Of a stretch of DNA of 64,000 nucleotides, positions 35,448 to 44,557 are shown piece after piece (positions within the stretch are counted from its first letter, which is position 1; every line of letters starts with the position of its first letter). Both the position numbers and the translations under genes were made by a program. The notes under the pieces were generated by a model that saw only the letters and a list, made by a program, of their open reading frames with translations, was not told the origin of the DNA and made no database searches. The stretch is from Eubacteriales bacterium (lineage in GTDB: Bacteria > Bacillota > Clostridia > Lachnospirales > Lachnospiraceae). Where the stretch lies: positions 38,049 to 102,048 of the forward strand of contig JAUNGB010000004.1 of assembly GCA_030524715.1 (NCBI GenBank), read 5' to 3'.

Positions 35448-36806
35448 ATGAACCAAAAAGAGAATCAGAAAATTCCCATGTGGAAAAAGATTTGCTACGG
35501 CTGCGGCGCAGGCGGCGGAAATGTCATGAGCACACTGCTGGCGTCCTTCCTGCTGAGCTATTACACGGATACTGCAGGTATTGCGGCGGCAGCGATCGGC
35601 ACAATGTTTGTTATCTGTCGGTTACTGGATGGAGTTACAGACTTTGCCATGGGCGGAATCGTGGATAAAACAAACACAAAGCTGGGTAAAGCGCGTCCCT
35701 GGCTGATCATCTGCGCGCCCCTGATGTGCATCGGCATTATTTTGATTCTGAGCGTACCCCAGGGCTGGAGCGAGGCAATGAAGCTTGTGTATGCTTACGT
35801 TACATATATTTTCCTGAACTGTATTGTGTACACTATTTTTGGTATTGCCCATACCGCTTTGCTGGCACGTATGACCCGCGACTTTAAGGACCGCAACACA
35901 ACCTCTACCGTATCTTCTATCTGCAACAACCTGGCAGGTCTGGTAGTCGGTTCTATGATCACCGGTCTGCAGATTAAATTCGGCTGGACAGTGACTGGCG
36001 TGATCCTTGGAGTTATAGCAGGCGTTTTGATCCTGATTCCAGGACTTACCATTGAAGAAACGGTGGGTATGGATGATGGGAAAGAAAAGCCGCAGAGTTC
36101 CATTCCTATGAAAGAGCAGCTTCCGGCTGTTTTAAAGAACAAATATTTCTGGATCGCATTGATTCTTGGGGCGTTGACTCTGTTTGTGAACGCAAATGCC
36201 ATTGCCGCACAGATTTACTACTGTAACGTCGTTTTAGGAAACCCGATGTTTATGACCGTATTAATGAGCTTTGGCCAGGCGCCTGGTATTGTGATTCTGT
36301 TCTTTATGCCATATTTCTCAAACAAATTTTCCAAGAGAGTATTTATGGCAGGCGGCGCGATCCTGATGATTCTTGGTTTTGGGATTATTGGTCTGGCCGG
36401 AGCCAATACAACGATGCTTCTGGCAGGAACCATTCTTCGTTCAGTAGGTATCGGACCGATGTTTGCAGGACTCTATGCGTTCTGTGCCGATGCGGCTGAT
36501 TATGGCGAGTGGAAATATGGAGTACGCTGCGAAGGTCTGCTGGCTTCCTCACAATCTATCGGTTCCAAGATTGGTATCGGATTTGGTTCCGCCTGCACCG
36601 CATGGATTCTGGCTGCAGTTGCATATGATCCAACGGCTATGACTCAGTCAGATAAGGTTGTTTCTGCAATCCGCTTTGATTATGGATGGCTTGGCGTTAT
36701 CATCAGCGTAGTTCTTCTGATCGCTGTTCTTCTGATGGATGTTGAGAAGTATCTGCCGGAAATCCGTGCAGCGTTAGGTGAAACTCAAAAACCGAAAATG
36801 AGATAA
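35448..36806 (+). CDS. GPH-family (glycoside-pentoside-hexuronide) symporter
   Basis: A 452-residue membrane transporter with twelve predicted segments. The family signature is visible: LSYYTDTAGIAAAAIGTMF, DGVTDFAMGGIVDKTNTKLG and GKARPWLIICAP. GPH proteins are cation symporters for sugars and glycosides. Here it is placed between esterase genes, so it may import galloyl glucose or glucose. AAGGAGGTT precedes ATG 35448, 54 bases after the esterase. Confidence 0.9.
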   Translation: MNQKENQKIPMWKKICYGCGAGGGNVMSTLLASFLLSYYTDTAGIAAAAIGTMFVICRLLDGVTDFAMGGIVDKTNTKLGKARPWLIICAPLMCIGIILILSVPQGWSEAMKLVYAYVTYIFLNCIVYTIFGIAHTALLARMTRDFKDRNTTSTVSSICNNLAGLVVGSMITGLQIKFGWTVTGVILGVIAGVLILIPGLTIEETVGMDDGKEKPQSSIPMKEQLPAVLKNKYFWIALILGALTLFVNANAIAAQIYYCNVVLGNPMFMTVLMSFGQAPGIVILFFMPYFSNKFSKRVFMAGGAILMILGFGIIGLAGANTTMLLAGTILRSVGIGPMFAGLYAFCADAADYGEWKYGVRCEGLLASSQSIGSKIGIGFGSACTAWILAAVAYDPTAMTQSDKVVSAIRFDYGWLGVIISVVLLIAVLLMDVEKYLPEIRAALGETQKPKMR

Positions 36807-36844
36807 TAGAAATATGACAGAAATCCTGAAACGAGGTGTTTGAT

Positions 36845-37825
36845 ATGGAAAAAAAGGTAATTGGTGATTATAGAGAATTAAAAGGCTCTTTACAGTTCGG
36901 CGGTCCTGCTCCGGAAGGTCCCGGGGGCAAGGGCGACCCAGGGGCAGGCGGACCTCCGGTTGGCTTTAAGCCTCCTATGGCGGACATCAGTTGGGTAAAA
37001 AGAAAGTATCTGGATATCCCTTATGCTTCGGAGTCGCCAAACCAGACGCTGGATATCTATCTGCCCGAAGAAGGCGAAGGCCCGTTCCCGGTGCTGTTTC
37101 ATATCCATGGGGGCGGATTTGGACTGGGGGACAAGCGGGACGACCACATGGATACCTATCTGAAGCTCCTGAAAAAAGGAATAGCCGTTGGGTCTATTGA
37201 ATACCGCCTCAGCGGCGAAGCAAAATTCCCGGCGGCGGTGCTGGATTGCCGGGAGGCCATCCGGTTTATCAAGGAACATGGACCGGAATATCAGTTGGAT
37301 CCTGCCCATATCGGAGCGATCGGCGGCTCTGCGGGAGGAAATTTAAGCGCAATGCTTGGCATGAATATCCCAAACGGAGAGTTCCCGGGGGAGGAAGGAA
37401 AAATATTTGCACGGGATTGTTATGTAAACGTAGCGGTTGACCAGTTCGGACCCATCGATTTTGCCGCTATGGACGATATGGCAAGAGAAAACGGGATCAG
37501 CTTCGCGGATCACGACCAGCCTTCCTCTGCGGAAAGCAGCTATATGGGCGGACCGCTTCAGTCCCTGGATCCGTCCTATCTTGCACAGGCAAATCCTATC
37601 ACATATATCAATGATAAAATGGCGCCCATGCTGGTTCAGCACGGCTGTGCAGATAGGCTGGTGCCTTACCGGCAGTCCGTTATTCTGGTAGAAGCGATTC
37701 GCGAGAAGGTGGGAGAGGACAGAGTGGAATTTACCACACTTCCCACAGCGGATCATGAGGACAAGCAGTATGGAACAGAGGAAAACCTGAATCTGGTCTG
37801 GGATTTTGTAAAAAGATATTTATAA
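36845..37825 (+). CDS. Alpha/beta hydrolase, BD-FAE/HSL-like esterase
   Basis: A 326-residue cytoplasmic esterase. A Pro/Gly-rich stretch lies at about residues 20-42. Then come HIHGGGFGLGDKRDD near 87, the nucleophile IGGSAGGNLSAM near 159, and an Asp/His pair in CADRLVP and TADHED. No signal peptide. ATG 36845 is 6 bases after GAGGTG. It is homologous to the hydrolase at 34057 and lies between the transporter and tannase. It probably hydrolyses imported aromatic esters. Confidence 0.85.
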   Translation: MEKKVIGDYRELKGSLQFGGPAPEGPGGKGDPGAGGPPVGFKPPMADISWVKRKYLDIPYASESPNQTLDIYLPEEGEGPFPVLFHIHGGGFGLGDKRDDHMDTYLKLLKKGIAVGSIEYRLSGEAKFPAAVLDCREAIRFIKEHGPEYQLDPAHIGAIGGSAGGNLSAMLGMNIPNGEFPGEEGKIFARDCYVNVAVDQFGPIDFAAMDDMARENGISFADHDQPSSAESSYMGGPLQSLDPSYLAQANPITYINDKMAPMLVQHGCADRLVPYRQSVILVEAIREKVGEDRVEFTTLPTADHEDKQYGTEENLNLVWDFVKRYL

Positions 37826-37875
37826 AGTGACAAAGCCGTATGACAGAGGCTTTATAGTATTTCAGGGAGAAAAAA

Positions 37876-39597
37876 ATGGAAAATATTGTTATCACAAATA
37901 AGACATTGGAACTGTGTGACTGCAGGGACGCATGGTTTTTTGACGAAAAACACCAGTGCTGGTGTCTGGAGGACATTCTCTATACGGATAAGGCAACAAC
38001 GCCTAAATTCCAGCGTTTGAGCATCTTTGTGCCGGCGCCGTATATGAAAGAGAACGGAGAGATCGACCCGAATGGTGAAAAAAACGGCTATACGGCAAAG
38101 ACTGTTCCGGTCATTTTTGAAAATAATTCTGCCGGATATATGCAGATGCCTCACGTATGGTTGGACGGACCGCGGTGCTATGCGCATCCGTACCTGGAAA
38201 AAGGCTATGTTTATGTAACCTGCGGGAACCGCGGACACGAGTCCAAAAATGAAAAAGGAGAATTCTGCGGCAGGTCGCCCATTAATCTGGTGGATCTAAA
38301 GACAGGCATCCGTTTTTTACGGCACAATGCAAAGTATCTGCCGGGGGATTTTAGCCGTCTCATTTCCGTTGGCTGGTCTGCGGGCGGAGCTATGTCAACC
38401 CTGCTGGCAGTGACGGGAAATAATAAGAATTTTGACTCTTATCTGAAAGAAAACGGCGCTTTCATGGATGAGAGCGATGCGGTTTATGCGTCCCAGATTT
38501 ACTGCCCTATCGTGGATCTGGAACATGCGGACCTGGCTTACGAGTGGATGTTTTGCGCGGATCATGAAAATGAGGCTTCTCCGGCCGGGCCTGCAGGCGT
38601 CATGACGCCATTTGAGGAGGCTCTGTCGGAGCTGTTAAAAAAGGATTACATTGGATATTTCAACAGCCTGAAGCTGAAAAATCCTGAAGACGGAAGTGAT
38701 TTATACATCGGTGAGGACGGAAGGAGCGGAAGCGGATATGAATATCTTATGAAAAAACTCAATGAGTCCGCGACTAATTTCCTGACAAAATTAGGAAATG
38801 GCGAACTGCCGGAAACCTATTCGGTGGAGGATTATCTGAAAGGGAATTACACATATGAAGTACCTGCTCCTGCACCGGGGTCGGGAACTGATGGTCCGGA
38901 TGATGCGGAACTGATGCGGGGACATGCCGGTCCGGGAGCCGCACTTCAGAAGATGGAGCAGAAACCTACAGAGCCGCCGACACTGGGCGATATGGTTTCC
39001 AGACCGCCAAAAGGAGCGCCTTATCATCCGTTTGTACCGCCGATGATGGAGGTTCCGGGAAAAGATAAAGCCTCCTGGCTGTCCTGGGACGGTAAAAAGG
39101 CTGAGATTTCAGACCTGGATACCTATGTGCTGAATCATCGCAGAAGAATGAAACCCTGTACCTCCTTTGATATTCTGAAAGGGGATAGCGGTGAGAATAA
39201 AGTATTCGGCACGAAGACTATTCGGGCGCTGCATTTTAACAGCCGGATCGCAGACGCGATGGAGGCGCTGAAGGAACGGTTTCCGGAAGAATATGAGAGA
39301 TATCATGCTTCCTATGAAGCTGTGAGAGATGATGAGGAGCTTGCGAGAAAGGTCTATCTGATCAATCCGTTAAATTATATTGCAACGGAAGAGAGGAGTG
39401 ATGCACCGGAGTTTTATCGTATCCGGGTAGGTGCCAGTGATGCGGATACTTCCTTATCCGTGAGCATGACGCTGGCATTGAAACTTGCTGCCGCAGGAAA
39501 AAAGGTGGATTATCAGATGGTTTGGGATCAGCCGCATTGTGAAGCGGATTATCCGGGCGAAGTAATAGATTGGATCGAAGAAATCTGCAGGAACTGA
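37876..39597 (+). CDS. tanB: Subtype B tannase (tannin acylhydrolase)
   Basis: A 573-residue protein. Family hallmarks are CDCRDAWFF, DGPRCYAHPYLEKGYVYV, the catalytic ISVGWSAGGAM (Ser near residue 167), RVGASDADTS (Asp) and QPHCEADYPGE (His near 555). Tannase removes gallate from galloyl esters. It is about 100 residues longer than the L. plantarum enzyme as I remember it, mostly through a Pro/Gly-rich insertion at about 328-395 and a C-terminal extension. No signal peptide, so an intracellular enzyme acting after uptake. It lies 50 bases after the esterase. The call depends on family memory and on the flanking gallate decarboxylase genes. Confidence 0.85.
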   Translation: MENIVITNKTLELCDCRDAWFFDEKHQCWCLEDILYTDKATTPKFQRLSIFVPAPYMKENGEIDPNGEKNGYTAKTVPVIFENNSAGYMQMPHVWLDGPRCYAHPYLEKGYVYVTCGNRGHESKNEKGEFCGRSPINLVDLKTGIRFLRHNAKYLPGDFSRLISVGWSAGGAMSTLLAVTGNNKNFDSYLKENGAFMDESDAVYASQIYCPIVDLEHADLAYEWMFCADHENEASPAGPAGVMTPFEEALSELLKKDYIGYFNSLKLKNPEDGSDLYIGEDGRSGSGYEYLMKKLNESATNFLTKLGNGELPETYSVEDYLKGNYTYEVPAPAPGSGTDGPDDAELMRGHAGPGAALQKMEQKPTEPPTLGDMVSRPPKGAPYHPFVPPMMEVPGKDKASWLSWDGKKAEISDLDTYVLNHRRRMKPCTSFDILKGDSGENKVFGTKTIRALHFNSRIADAMEALKERFPEEYERYHASYEAVRDDEELARKVYLINPLNYIATEERSDAPEFYRIRVGASDADTSLSVSMTLALKLAAAGKKVDYQMVWDQPHCEADYPGEVIDWIEEICRN

Positions 39598-39615
39598 CCG
39601 CAGGAGGAAAAAACA

Positions 39616-41265
39616 GTGATTGATTTAAAAAAACAGCCTTTTTATCTCAATGAGGAGCAGATCCGGTGGGTGAAGGATACGAGGGACAGTCTGACAACAG
39701 AGCAGAAAGTGGGACAGCTATTCTGCGTTATGGGCGGTGATTATTCACCGGAAGAGTTAAAAGACCTTGTAAAAGAAAGCAGAGTCGGCGGAATTTTATT
39801 CCGCCCGGCTCCTTCCGGGGATATCCGCGCATGGTACCGTCCGTTGGATGAAGTTGCTCCGGTGCCGCTTTTAAAAGCCGCCAATCTGGAAGAGGGCGGC
39901 GCGGGAGCCATCAGTGACGGCACGCTGTTCGGATGGCCAATGCTTGTGGCTGCTGCAGAGGATGACGAAATGATAGAGAAGTTTGCCAGAGTATGTGCTG
40001 CAGAAGGGCAGAGTGTTGGCGTCAACTGGACGTTTTCTCCTGTCAGCGACCTGGATCTGAATTACCTGAATCCTATTACCAATGTCAGGACATATGGCAG
40101 CGACAAGGAGCGGGTAAAAAGGAATACGCAGATTTTTGTAAAGACTGTGCAGGAGCATGGGGTTGCTGCCTGCGCAAAGCATTATCCGGGTGACGGTGTG
40201 GATTACAGAGACCAGCACCTTCATCCCACTTATAACAGCCTTCCGGCAAAGGAATGGTATGAGTCCTACGGGGAAATTTATCAAAATATGATCGACCATG
40301 ACCTTTTGAGCATCATGGCGGGACATATTGTGCAGCCTTATGTGGCGCAGGAGATTAATCCGCAGCTTACACTGGAAGAATGCCTTCCGGCATCTATGAG
40401 CAAAGAACTGCTGACCGGAGTGCTCCGTGAAAAGTTTGGATTCAACGGGCTTATTACCACAGATGCCACGATCATGGGCGGATACTGCATGGCGATGGAG
40501 AGAAGAAAAGCGATTCCGCTTTCCATTACGGTAGGCTGCGACATGCTTGTATTTAACACGGATTTCCATGAGGATTACAAATATTTGATTGACGGGCTGC
40601 GTGACGGTCTTTTGACAGAGGAACGTTTGGATGAGGCGGTGACAAGGGTTCTGGCGCTGAAAGTGAAGGCTTGCAGGATAGGAGAAGCGTCCATCCTGCC
40701 GGACGAGATCCATGCCGCCGCATGGCACAGGGAGTGCGCGGAAAAATCTGTGACGCTGGTAAAACAGCTTCAGCCGGAGGTGCTGCCTGTTTCAAAAGAA
40801 AAGTATGACCATATCCGTCTGATTACGCTGGGAAAGGACGAGATTCCCGGGGGAAGTATGACAGCCGTTGCGAAGAAATATCTGGAAGACAGAGGCTTTG
40901 ATGTGGAACAATATCAGCCGTTTGAGGATGATCTTCACGGAACCGCAGGGCTTTCCGGAAAGAGACTGACGCTGTATTTTGCCAATTATGAACAAGCCAG
41001 CAACCAGACAACCGTGCGTATCCAATGGTGTATGAAACATGCGCTGGATATGCCCAGATATGTGAATGAGGAGCCAAGTGTTTTTGTTTCTTTCTCTAAT
41101 CCATACAATCTTCAGGATGTACCGCGGGTGAAGACCTATATCAACGCATATACGGCAACGGAAACAATTATTGAAGCAGTAATGGAAAAGCTTATGGGAC
41201 AGAGCGGTTTTACGGGTGTCAGCCCGGTGGATCCGTTCTGTGGTCTGATAGATACAAGATTTTAG
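39616..41265 (+). CDS. Glycoside hydrolase family 3 enzyme
   Basis: A 549-residue GH3 enzyme, NagZ-like in its N-terminal barrel: KHYPGDGVDYRDQHLHPT holds the Asp/His loop of NagZ-type members, and ITTDATIMGGY holds the nucleophile Asp (near residue 285). A C-terminal alpha/beta-sandwich domain follows. GTG start at 39616 after AGGAGG. In the operon it could act on a glycoside freed of galloyl groups. It is adjacent to a beta-phosphoglucomutase, but GH3 enzymes retain the anomer, so a phosphorolytic link is not obvious. Substrate undetermined. Confidence 0.85.
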   Translation: MIDLKKQPFYLNEEQIRWVKDTRDSLTTEQKVGQLFCVMGGDYSPEELKDLVKESRVGGILFRPAPSGDIRAWYRPLDEVAPVPLLKAANLEEGGAGAISDGTLFGWPMLVAAAEDDEMIEKFARVCAAEGQSVGVNWTFSPVSDLDLNYLNPITNVRTYGSDKERVKRNTQIFVKTVQEHGVAACAKHYPGDGVDYRDQHLHPTYNSLPAKEWYESYGEIYQNMIDHDLLSIMAGHIVQPYVAQEINPQLTLEECLPASMSKELLTGVLREKFGFNGLITTDATIMGGYCMAMERRKAIPLSITVGCDMLVFNTDFHEDYKYLIDGLRDGLLTEERLDEAVTRVLALKVKACRIGEASILPDEIHAAAWHRECAEKSVTLVKQLQPEVLPVSKEKYDHIRLITLGKDEIPGGSMTAVAKKYLEDRGFDVEQYQPFEDDLHGTAGLSGKRLTLYFANYEQASNQTTVRIQWCMKHALDMPRYVNEEPSVFVSFSNPYNLQDVPRVKTYINAYTATETIIEAVMEKLMGQSGFTGVSPVDPFCGLIDTRF

Positions 41266-41277
41266 GAGAAACAAGTT

Positions 41278-41925
41278 ATGATATTGCAGAAAAAAGCAGT
41301 GATTTTTGACCTGGACGGAGTGATCTGTTTTACAGACCGGTTCCATTATCAGGCATGGAAGACATTGGCGGACAGTCTTGATATTTATTTTGATGAGAAA
41401 ATCAACAATCGGCTCCGGGGTGTAAGCCGTATGGCAAGCCTGGAAATCATTCTGGAAAATGCAAGGGAAGAATACACGCAGGAGGAGAAAAATCTTATTG
41501 CAGAGAAGAAGAACGATCTCTACAAAGACCTGCTGAAGAATATGAGTCCTGCCGATTTAAGCGAAGAGGTGCGGGACACTTTGCAGGAGCTGAGAAAGCG
41601 GGGATATAGGCTGGCGATCGGTTCATCCAGCAAAAATACAAAATTTATACTGGAACGGATCGGGTTGGATGGCTTTTTCAACGCGGTTGCTGACGGAACA
41701 GATATTACCCATTCAAAACCGTCTCCGGAGGTCTTTCTGGTGGCTGCTGAGATGCTTGGGGAAAAGCCGGAAGACTGCGCCGTGGTGGAGGATGCAAAAG
41801 CTGGAATTGAGGCGGCAAAAGCGGCTGGAATGACGGCTCTGGCGTTGTTTGGAGATGCGAAAGAATGCGGTCTGGAGGACTATGATCTGACCGGATTTGG
41901 CAATCTTTTGGATCTTTTGCAATAA
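41278..41925 (+). CDS. Beta-phosphoglucomutase-like HAD phosphatase
   Basis: A 215-residue HAD protein: VIFDLDGVICFTD (nucleophile Asp near residue 10), the beta-PGM cap-domain RLRGVSRMASLEIIL, GSSSKNTKFIL, SKPSPEVF and VVEDAKAGIEAAK. This is collinear with beta-phosphoglucomutase (beta-glucose 1-phosphate to glucose 6-phosphate). It lies 12 bases after the GH3 gene. It could feed glucose from galloyl glucose into glycolysis, if a beta-glucose 1-phosphate source exists. Confidence 0.85.
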   Translation: MILQKKAVIFDLDGVICFTDRFHYQAWKTLADSLDIYFDEKINNRLRGVSRMASLEIILENAREEYTQEEKNLIAEKKNDLYKDLLKNMSPADLSEEVRDTLQELRKRGYRLAIGSSSKNTKFILERIGLDGFFNAVADGTDITHSKPSPEVFLVAAEMLGEKPEDCAVVEDAKAGIEAAKAAGMTALALFGDAKECGLEDYDLTGFGNLLDLLQ

Positions 41926-41999
41926 AAGCCGGGAAGGAGCGGTGAATCGCCGGATCTTACAAAGGAAGATGACTGGTTACAAATACGGGAGGTATTAGC

Positions 42000-43475
42000 A
42001 TGGCAAAAGTATATGATTTGCGTTCTGCACTGGAATTGCTGGAAAATATTCCGGGACAGTTGGTGCAGACAGATGTAGAAGTGGATCCAAAAGGAGAACT
42101 GTCGGGAGTGTACCGCCACGTAGGCGCAGGCGGGACCGTTAAGCGTCCCACCAAAGAAGGACCGGCGATGATTTTCAATAATATAAAAGGTCATGAAGGC
42201 GCAAGAGTTGTCACGGGGCTTCTGGCGAGCAGGAAAAGAGTAGGATATCTTCTGGACTGTGATCCGAAGAAGCTGGGATTTTTGTTAAAGGACAGTGTTG
42301 CAAATCCGGTTAAGCCTGTGGTGATCCCCAATGAACAGGCGAAATGTCAGGAAATCGTCCATTATGCGACAGAGGAAGGCTTTGATGTGCGCAAGCTTGT
42401 TCCTGCACCTACCAATACTCTGGAGGACGCAGGCCCGTATATCACTCTGGGAATGTGCTATGCGTCCAATCCTGAAACAGGGGAGTCCGATGTGACGATT
42501 CATAGAATGTGCCTGCAGTCTAAGGATGAAATTTCTATCTTCCTGCAGCCAGGGGCAAGGCATATCGGCTATTTCCGCGAGCTTGCGGAAGCAGCAGGAA
42601 AGCCTCTGCCGATCTCCGTGAGCATTGGAGTGGATCCGGCCATAGAGATCGCATCTTGTTTTGAACCGCCTACAACGCCTCTTGGCTATGACGAGCTGCA
42701 GGCCGCCGGAGCGATCCGCAAGGCACCGGTAGAAATGGTACAGTGCCTGACTATCAAGGAAAAGGCAATCGCAAATGCGGAGTATGTGATTGAAGGGGAA
42801 ATACTTCCAAATGTCCGTGTGCGGGAAGACCAGAATACCGATACAGGAAAAGCTATGCCGGAATTTCCGGGATACTGCGGTCCGGCAAATCCGGAGCTTC
42901 CGGTCATCAAGGTAAAAGCGGTGACAACGCGCAGAAACCCCATCATGCAGACTTGTATCGGGCCGAGTGAGGAGCATGTATCTATGGCGGGTATTCCCAC
43001 AGAGGCAAGTATTCTCTCTATGGTGGAAAAGGCTATGCCTGGCAAGCTTCGGAACGTATACTGTGCGTCCAGCGGCGGAGGAAAATATATCGCGGTCATG
43101 CAGTTTAAGAAATCCGTACCTTCTGATGAGGGAAGGCAGAGACAGGCGGCGCTTCTGGCGTTCAGTGCGTTTGCTGAGCTGAAACACGTATTTCTCGTAG
43201 ACGAGGATGTAGACTGTTTTGATATAAAGGATGTCATGTGGGCAATGACGACCCGATTTCAGGCAGATATTGATATGATCCCGATTCCGGGCGTGCAATG
43301 CCACCCTCTTGATCCGTCCAATAATCCTGAATATTCGGGACATATCAGAGGAACAGGTGTTGCCTGCAAGGCAATTTTTGACTGTACTGTTCCGTTTGAC
43401 CAGAAGGCTCGCTTTGAACGGGCAAAATTTATGGAGGTGGATCCGAAGCATTGGCTTCCGGATTTTGAGGGATGA
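42000..43475 (+). CDS. UbiD-family decarboxylase, probable gallate decarboxylase catalytic subunit
   Basis: A 491-residue prenyl-FMN-dependent decarboxylase. Visible: the N-terminal MAKVYDLRSALELL and VYRHVGAGGTVKRPTKEGPA, the central PGARHIGYFRELAEAAGKPL, and EYVIEGEI with PEFPGYCG, which includes the family Glu-Arg-Glu region. The length matches gallate decarboxylase LpdC. With the UbiX and LpdD-like genes directly behind and a tannase upstream, conversion of gallate to pyrogallol is the likely reaction; protocatechuate or vanillate are alternatives. GGGAGGT precedes ATG 42000. Confidence 0.85.
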   Translation: MAKVYDLRSALELLENIPGQLVQTDVEVDPKGELSGVYRHVGAGGTVKRPTKEGPAMIFNNIKGHEGARVVTGLLASRKRVGYLLDCDPKKLGFLLKDSVANPVKPVVIPNEQAKCQEIVHYATEEGFDVRKLVPAPTNTLEDAGPYITLGMCYASNPETGESDVTIHRMCLQSKDEISIFLQPGARHIGYFRELAEAAGKPLPISVSIGVDPAIEIASCFEPPTTPLGYDELQAAGAIRKAPVEMVQCLTIKEKAIANAEYVIEGEILPNVRVREDQNTDTGKAMPEFPGYCGPANPELPVIKVKAVTTRRNPIMQTCIGPSEEHVSMAGIPTEASILSMVEKAMPGKLRNVYCASSGGGKYIAVMQFKKSVPSDEGRQRQAALLAFSAFAELKHVFLVDEDVDCFDIKDVMWAMTTRFQADIDMIPIPGVQCHPLDPSNNPEYSGHIRGTGVACKAIFDCTVPFDQKARFERAKFMEVDPKHWLPDFEG

Positions 43476-43480
43476 TGAAT

Positions 43481-44044
43481 ATGAAAAAACGTTTGTTGGT
43501 CGGTATGAGCGGTGCGTCCGGCGCACCGATAGCAGTGGAATTGCTGCGGCAGTTACAAAAGCAGGAATTCGTGGAAACCCATCTGATTATTACCACAGGA
43601 GCGGAATTAACATTGCGTCAGGAAACAGAGCTGTCGTTAGATGAGGTAAAAAGCCTGGCGGATGTATATTATGAAAATGATAAGATCGGGGCAAGGCCGG
43701 CATCGGGAAGCTTTCGGATGGAAGGGATGATTATCGTTCCCTGCTCCATGAAGACGGTTGCAGGAATCGTATCCGGTTACAGTGAAAATCTTCTGCTGCG
43801 CGCGGCGGACGTCATGCTCAAAGAACGCCGGAAGCTGGTACTGGTAGCAAGAGAATCACCCCTTGGCACCGTACATTTAAGGAATCTTTATGAAATGAGC
43901 CGAATCGGAGGAATCATCATGCCGCCTATGCTGACGTACTACAATCATTCAAAAACAATCGAAGACTGTACCAGGCATATGGTGCAGAGGATATTGAGGC
44001 AGTTTGACCTGAGTGAGGATTGTTATGAGTGGGAAGGAATGTAG
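43481..44044 (+). CDS. UbiX-family flavin prenyltransferase
   Basis: A 187-residue protein with LLVGMSGASGAPIAVELL near the start, IIVPCSMKTVAGIVSG and RRKLVLVARESPLGTVHLRN, the UbiX family signature. It prenylates FMN to make the UbiD cofactor. GAGG at 43467 gives three possible ATGs (43472, 43475, 43481); the last best matches the family N-terminus. The frame overlaps the UbiD stop or abuts it, consistent with coupled translation. Cytoplasmic. Confidence 0.9.
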   Translation: MKKRLLVGMSGASGAPIAVELLRQLQKQEFVETHLIITTGAELTLRQETELSLDEVKSLADVYYENDKIGARPASGSFRMEGMIIVPCSMKTVAGIVSGYSENLLLRAADVMLKERRKLVLVARESPLGTVHLRNLYEMSRIGGIIMPPMLTYYNHSKTIEDCTRHMVQRILRQFDLSEDCYEWEGM

Positions 44045-44393
44045 CAAAACAATCACTGTGCTTGGGCACGGGATTACGATTCACGTATACGACACCGGGG
44101 CAGGCATCAATATTTTGATCGAAGGCGGCGAAAAGGGGCATATTGGTGCTGTCGCGGTGGCTGAGTCAGGGAAAGCAGTGGCAGAAATCTCCTTTCCGTC
44201 TCATAAAGAGGGAATCGTATGTAAAAAATGGGCTGAGACAGTCAGCCGGTCTGTCAGCGGCCCTGTGGTGGTGGAGGCAGGTATTCACTATAATAATATC
44301 ACGGAGGAGGGAATCCGTGAGGTGCTTGGGGCGCTGGACAAAGAGCTGGAATGTCTGCTGGAACAGCTAAAGTCTGCTGCATTCAAAAAATGA
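44025..44393 (+). CDS. LpdD-like subunit of a gallate-type decarboxylase
   Basis: A 122-residue protein beginning MSGKECSKTITVLGHGITIH. It contains GAGINILIEGGEKGHIGAVA and ends helically. The size, position behind UbiD/UbiX and sequence pattern match LpdD, the third subunit of gallate and protocatechuate decarboxylases (also called the D subunit). It overlaps the UbiX gene by 20 bases. AGGA at 44015-44018 is 7 bases upstream. Function in the complex is poorly known; LpdD may help assembly or cofactor handling. Confidence 0.75.
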   Translation: MSGKECSKTITVLGHGITIHVYDTGAGINILIEGGEKGHIGAVAVAESGKAVAEISFPSHKEGIVCKKWAETVSRSVSGPVVVEAGIHYNNITEEGIREVLGALDKELECLLEQLKSAAFKK

Positions 44394-44557
44394 ACAGCCG
44401 AAAGGCAGTCTTTCATGCTTTCTCCATCCAGGAAAATTGGATATTGTATAGCATCTGATAAATCTGTATAATATTCATATAAGGGCACTATAAGATTTAT
44501 CGGATGTGCAGCGGCATGGAGCTTATAAATTTTAATGAATATGGCAGGTGATGATAG

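Noticed and set aside
42285-43526. Leftward open frame of 413 codons opposite UbiD
   Set aside because: Antisense shadow; the forward UbiD frame has all family motifs.
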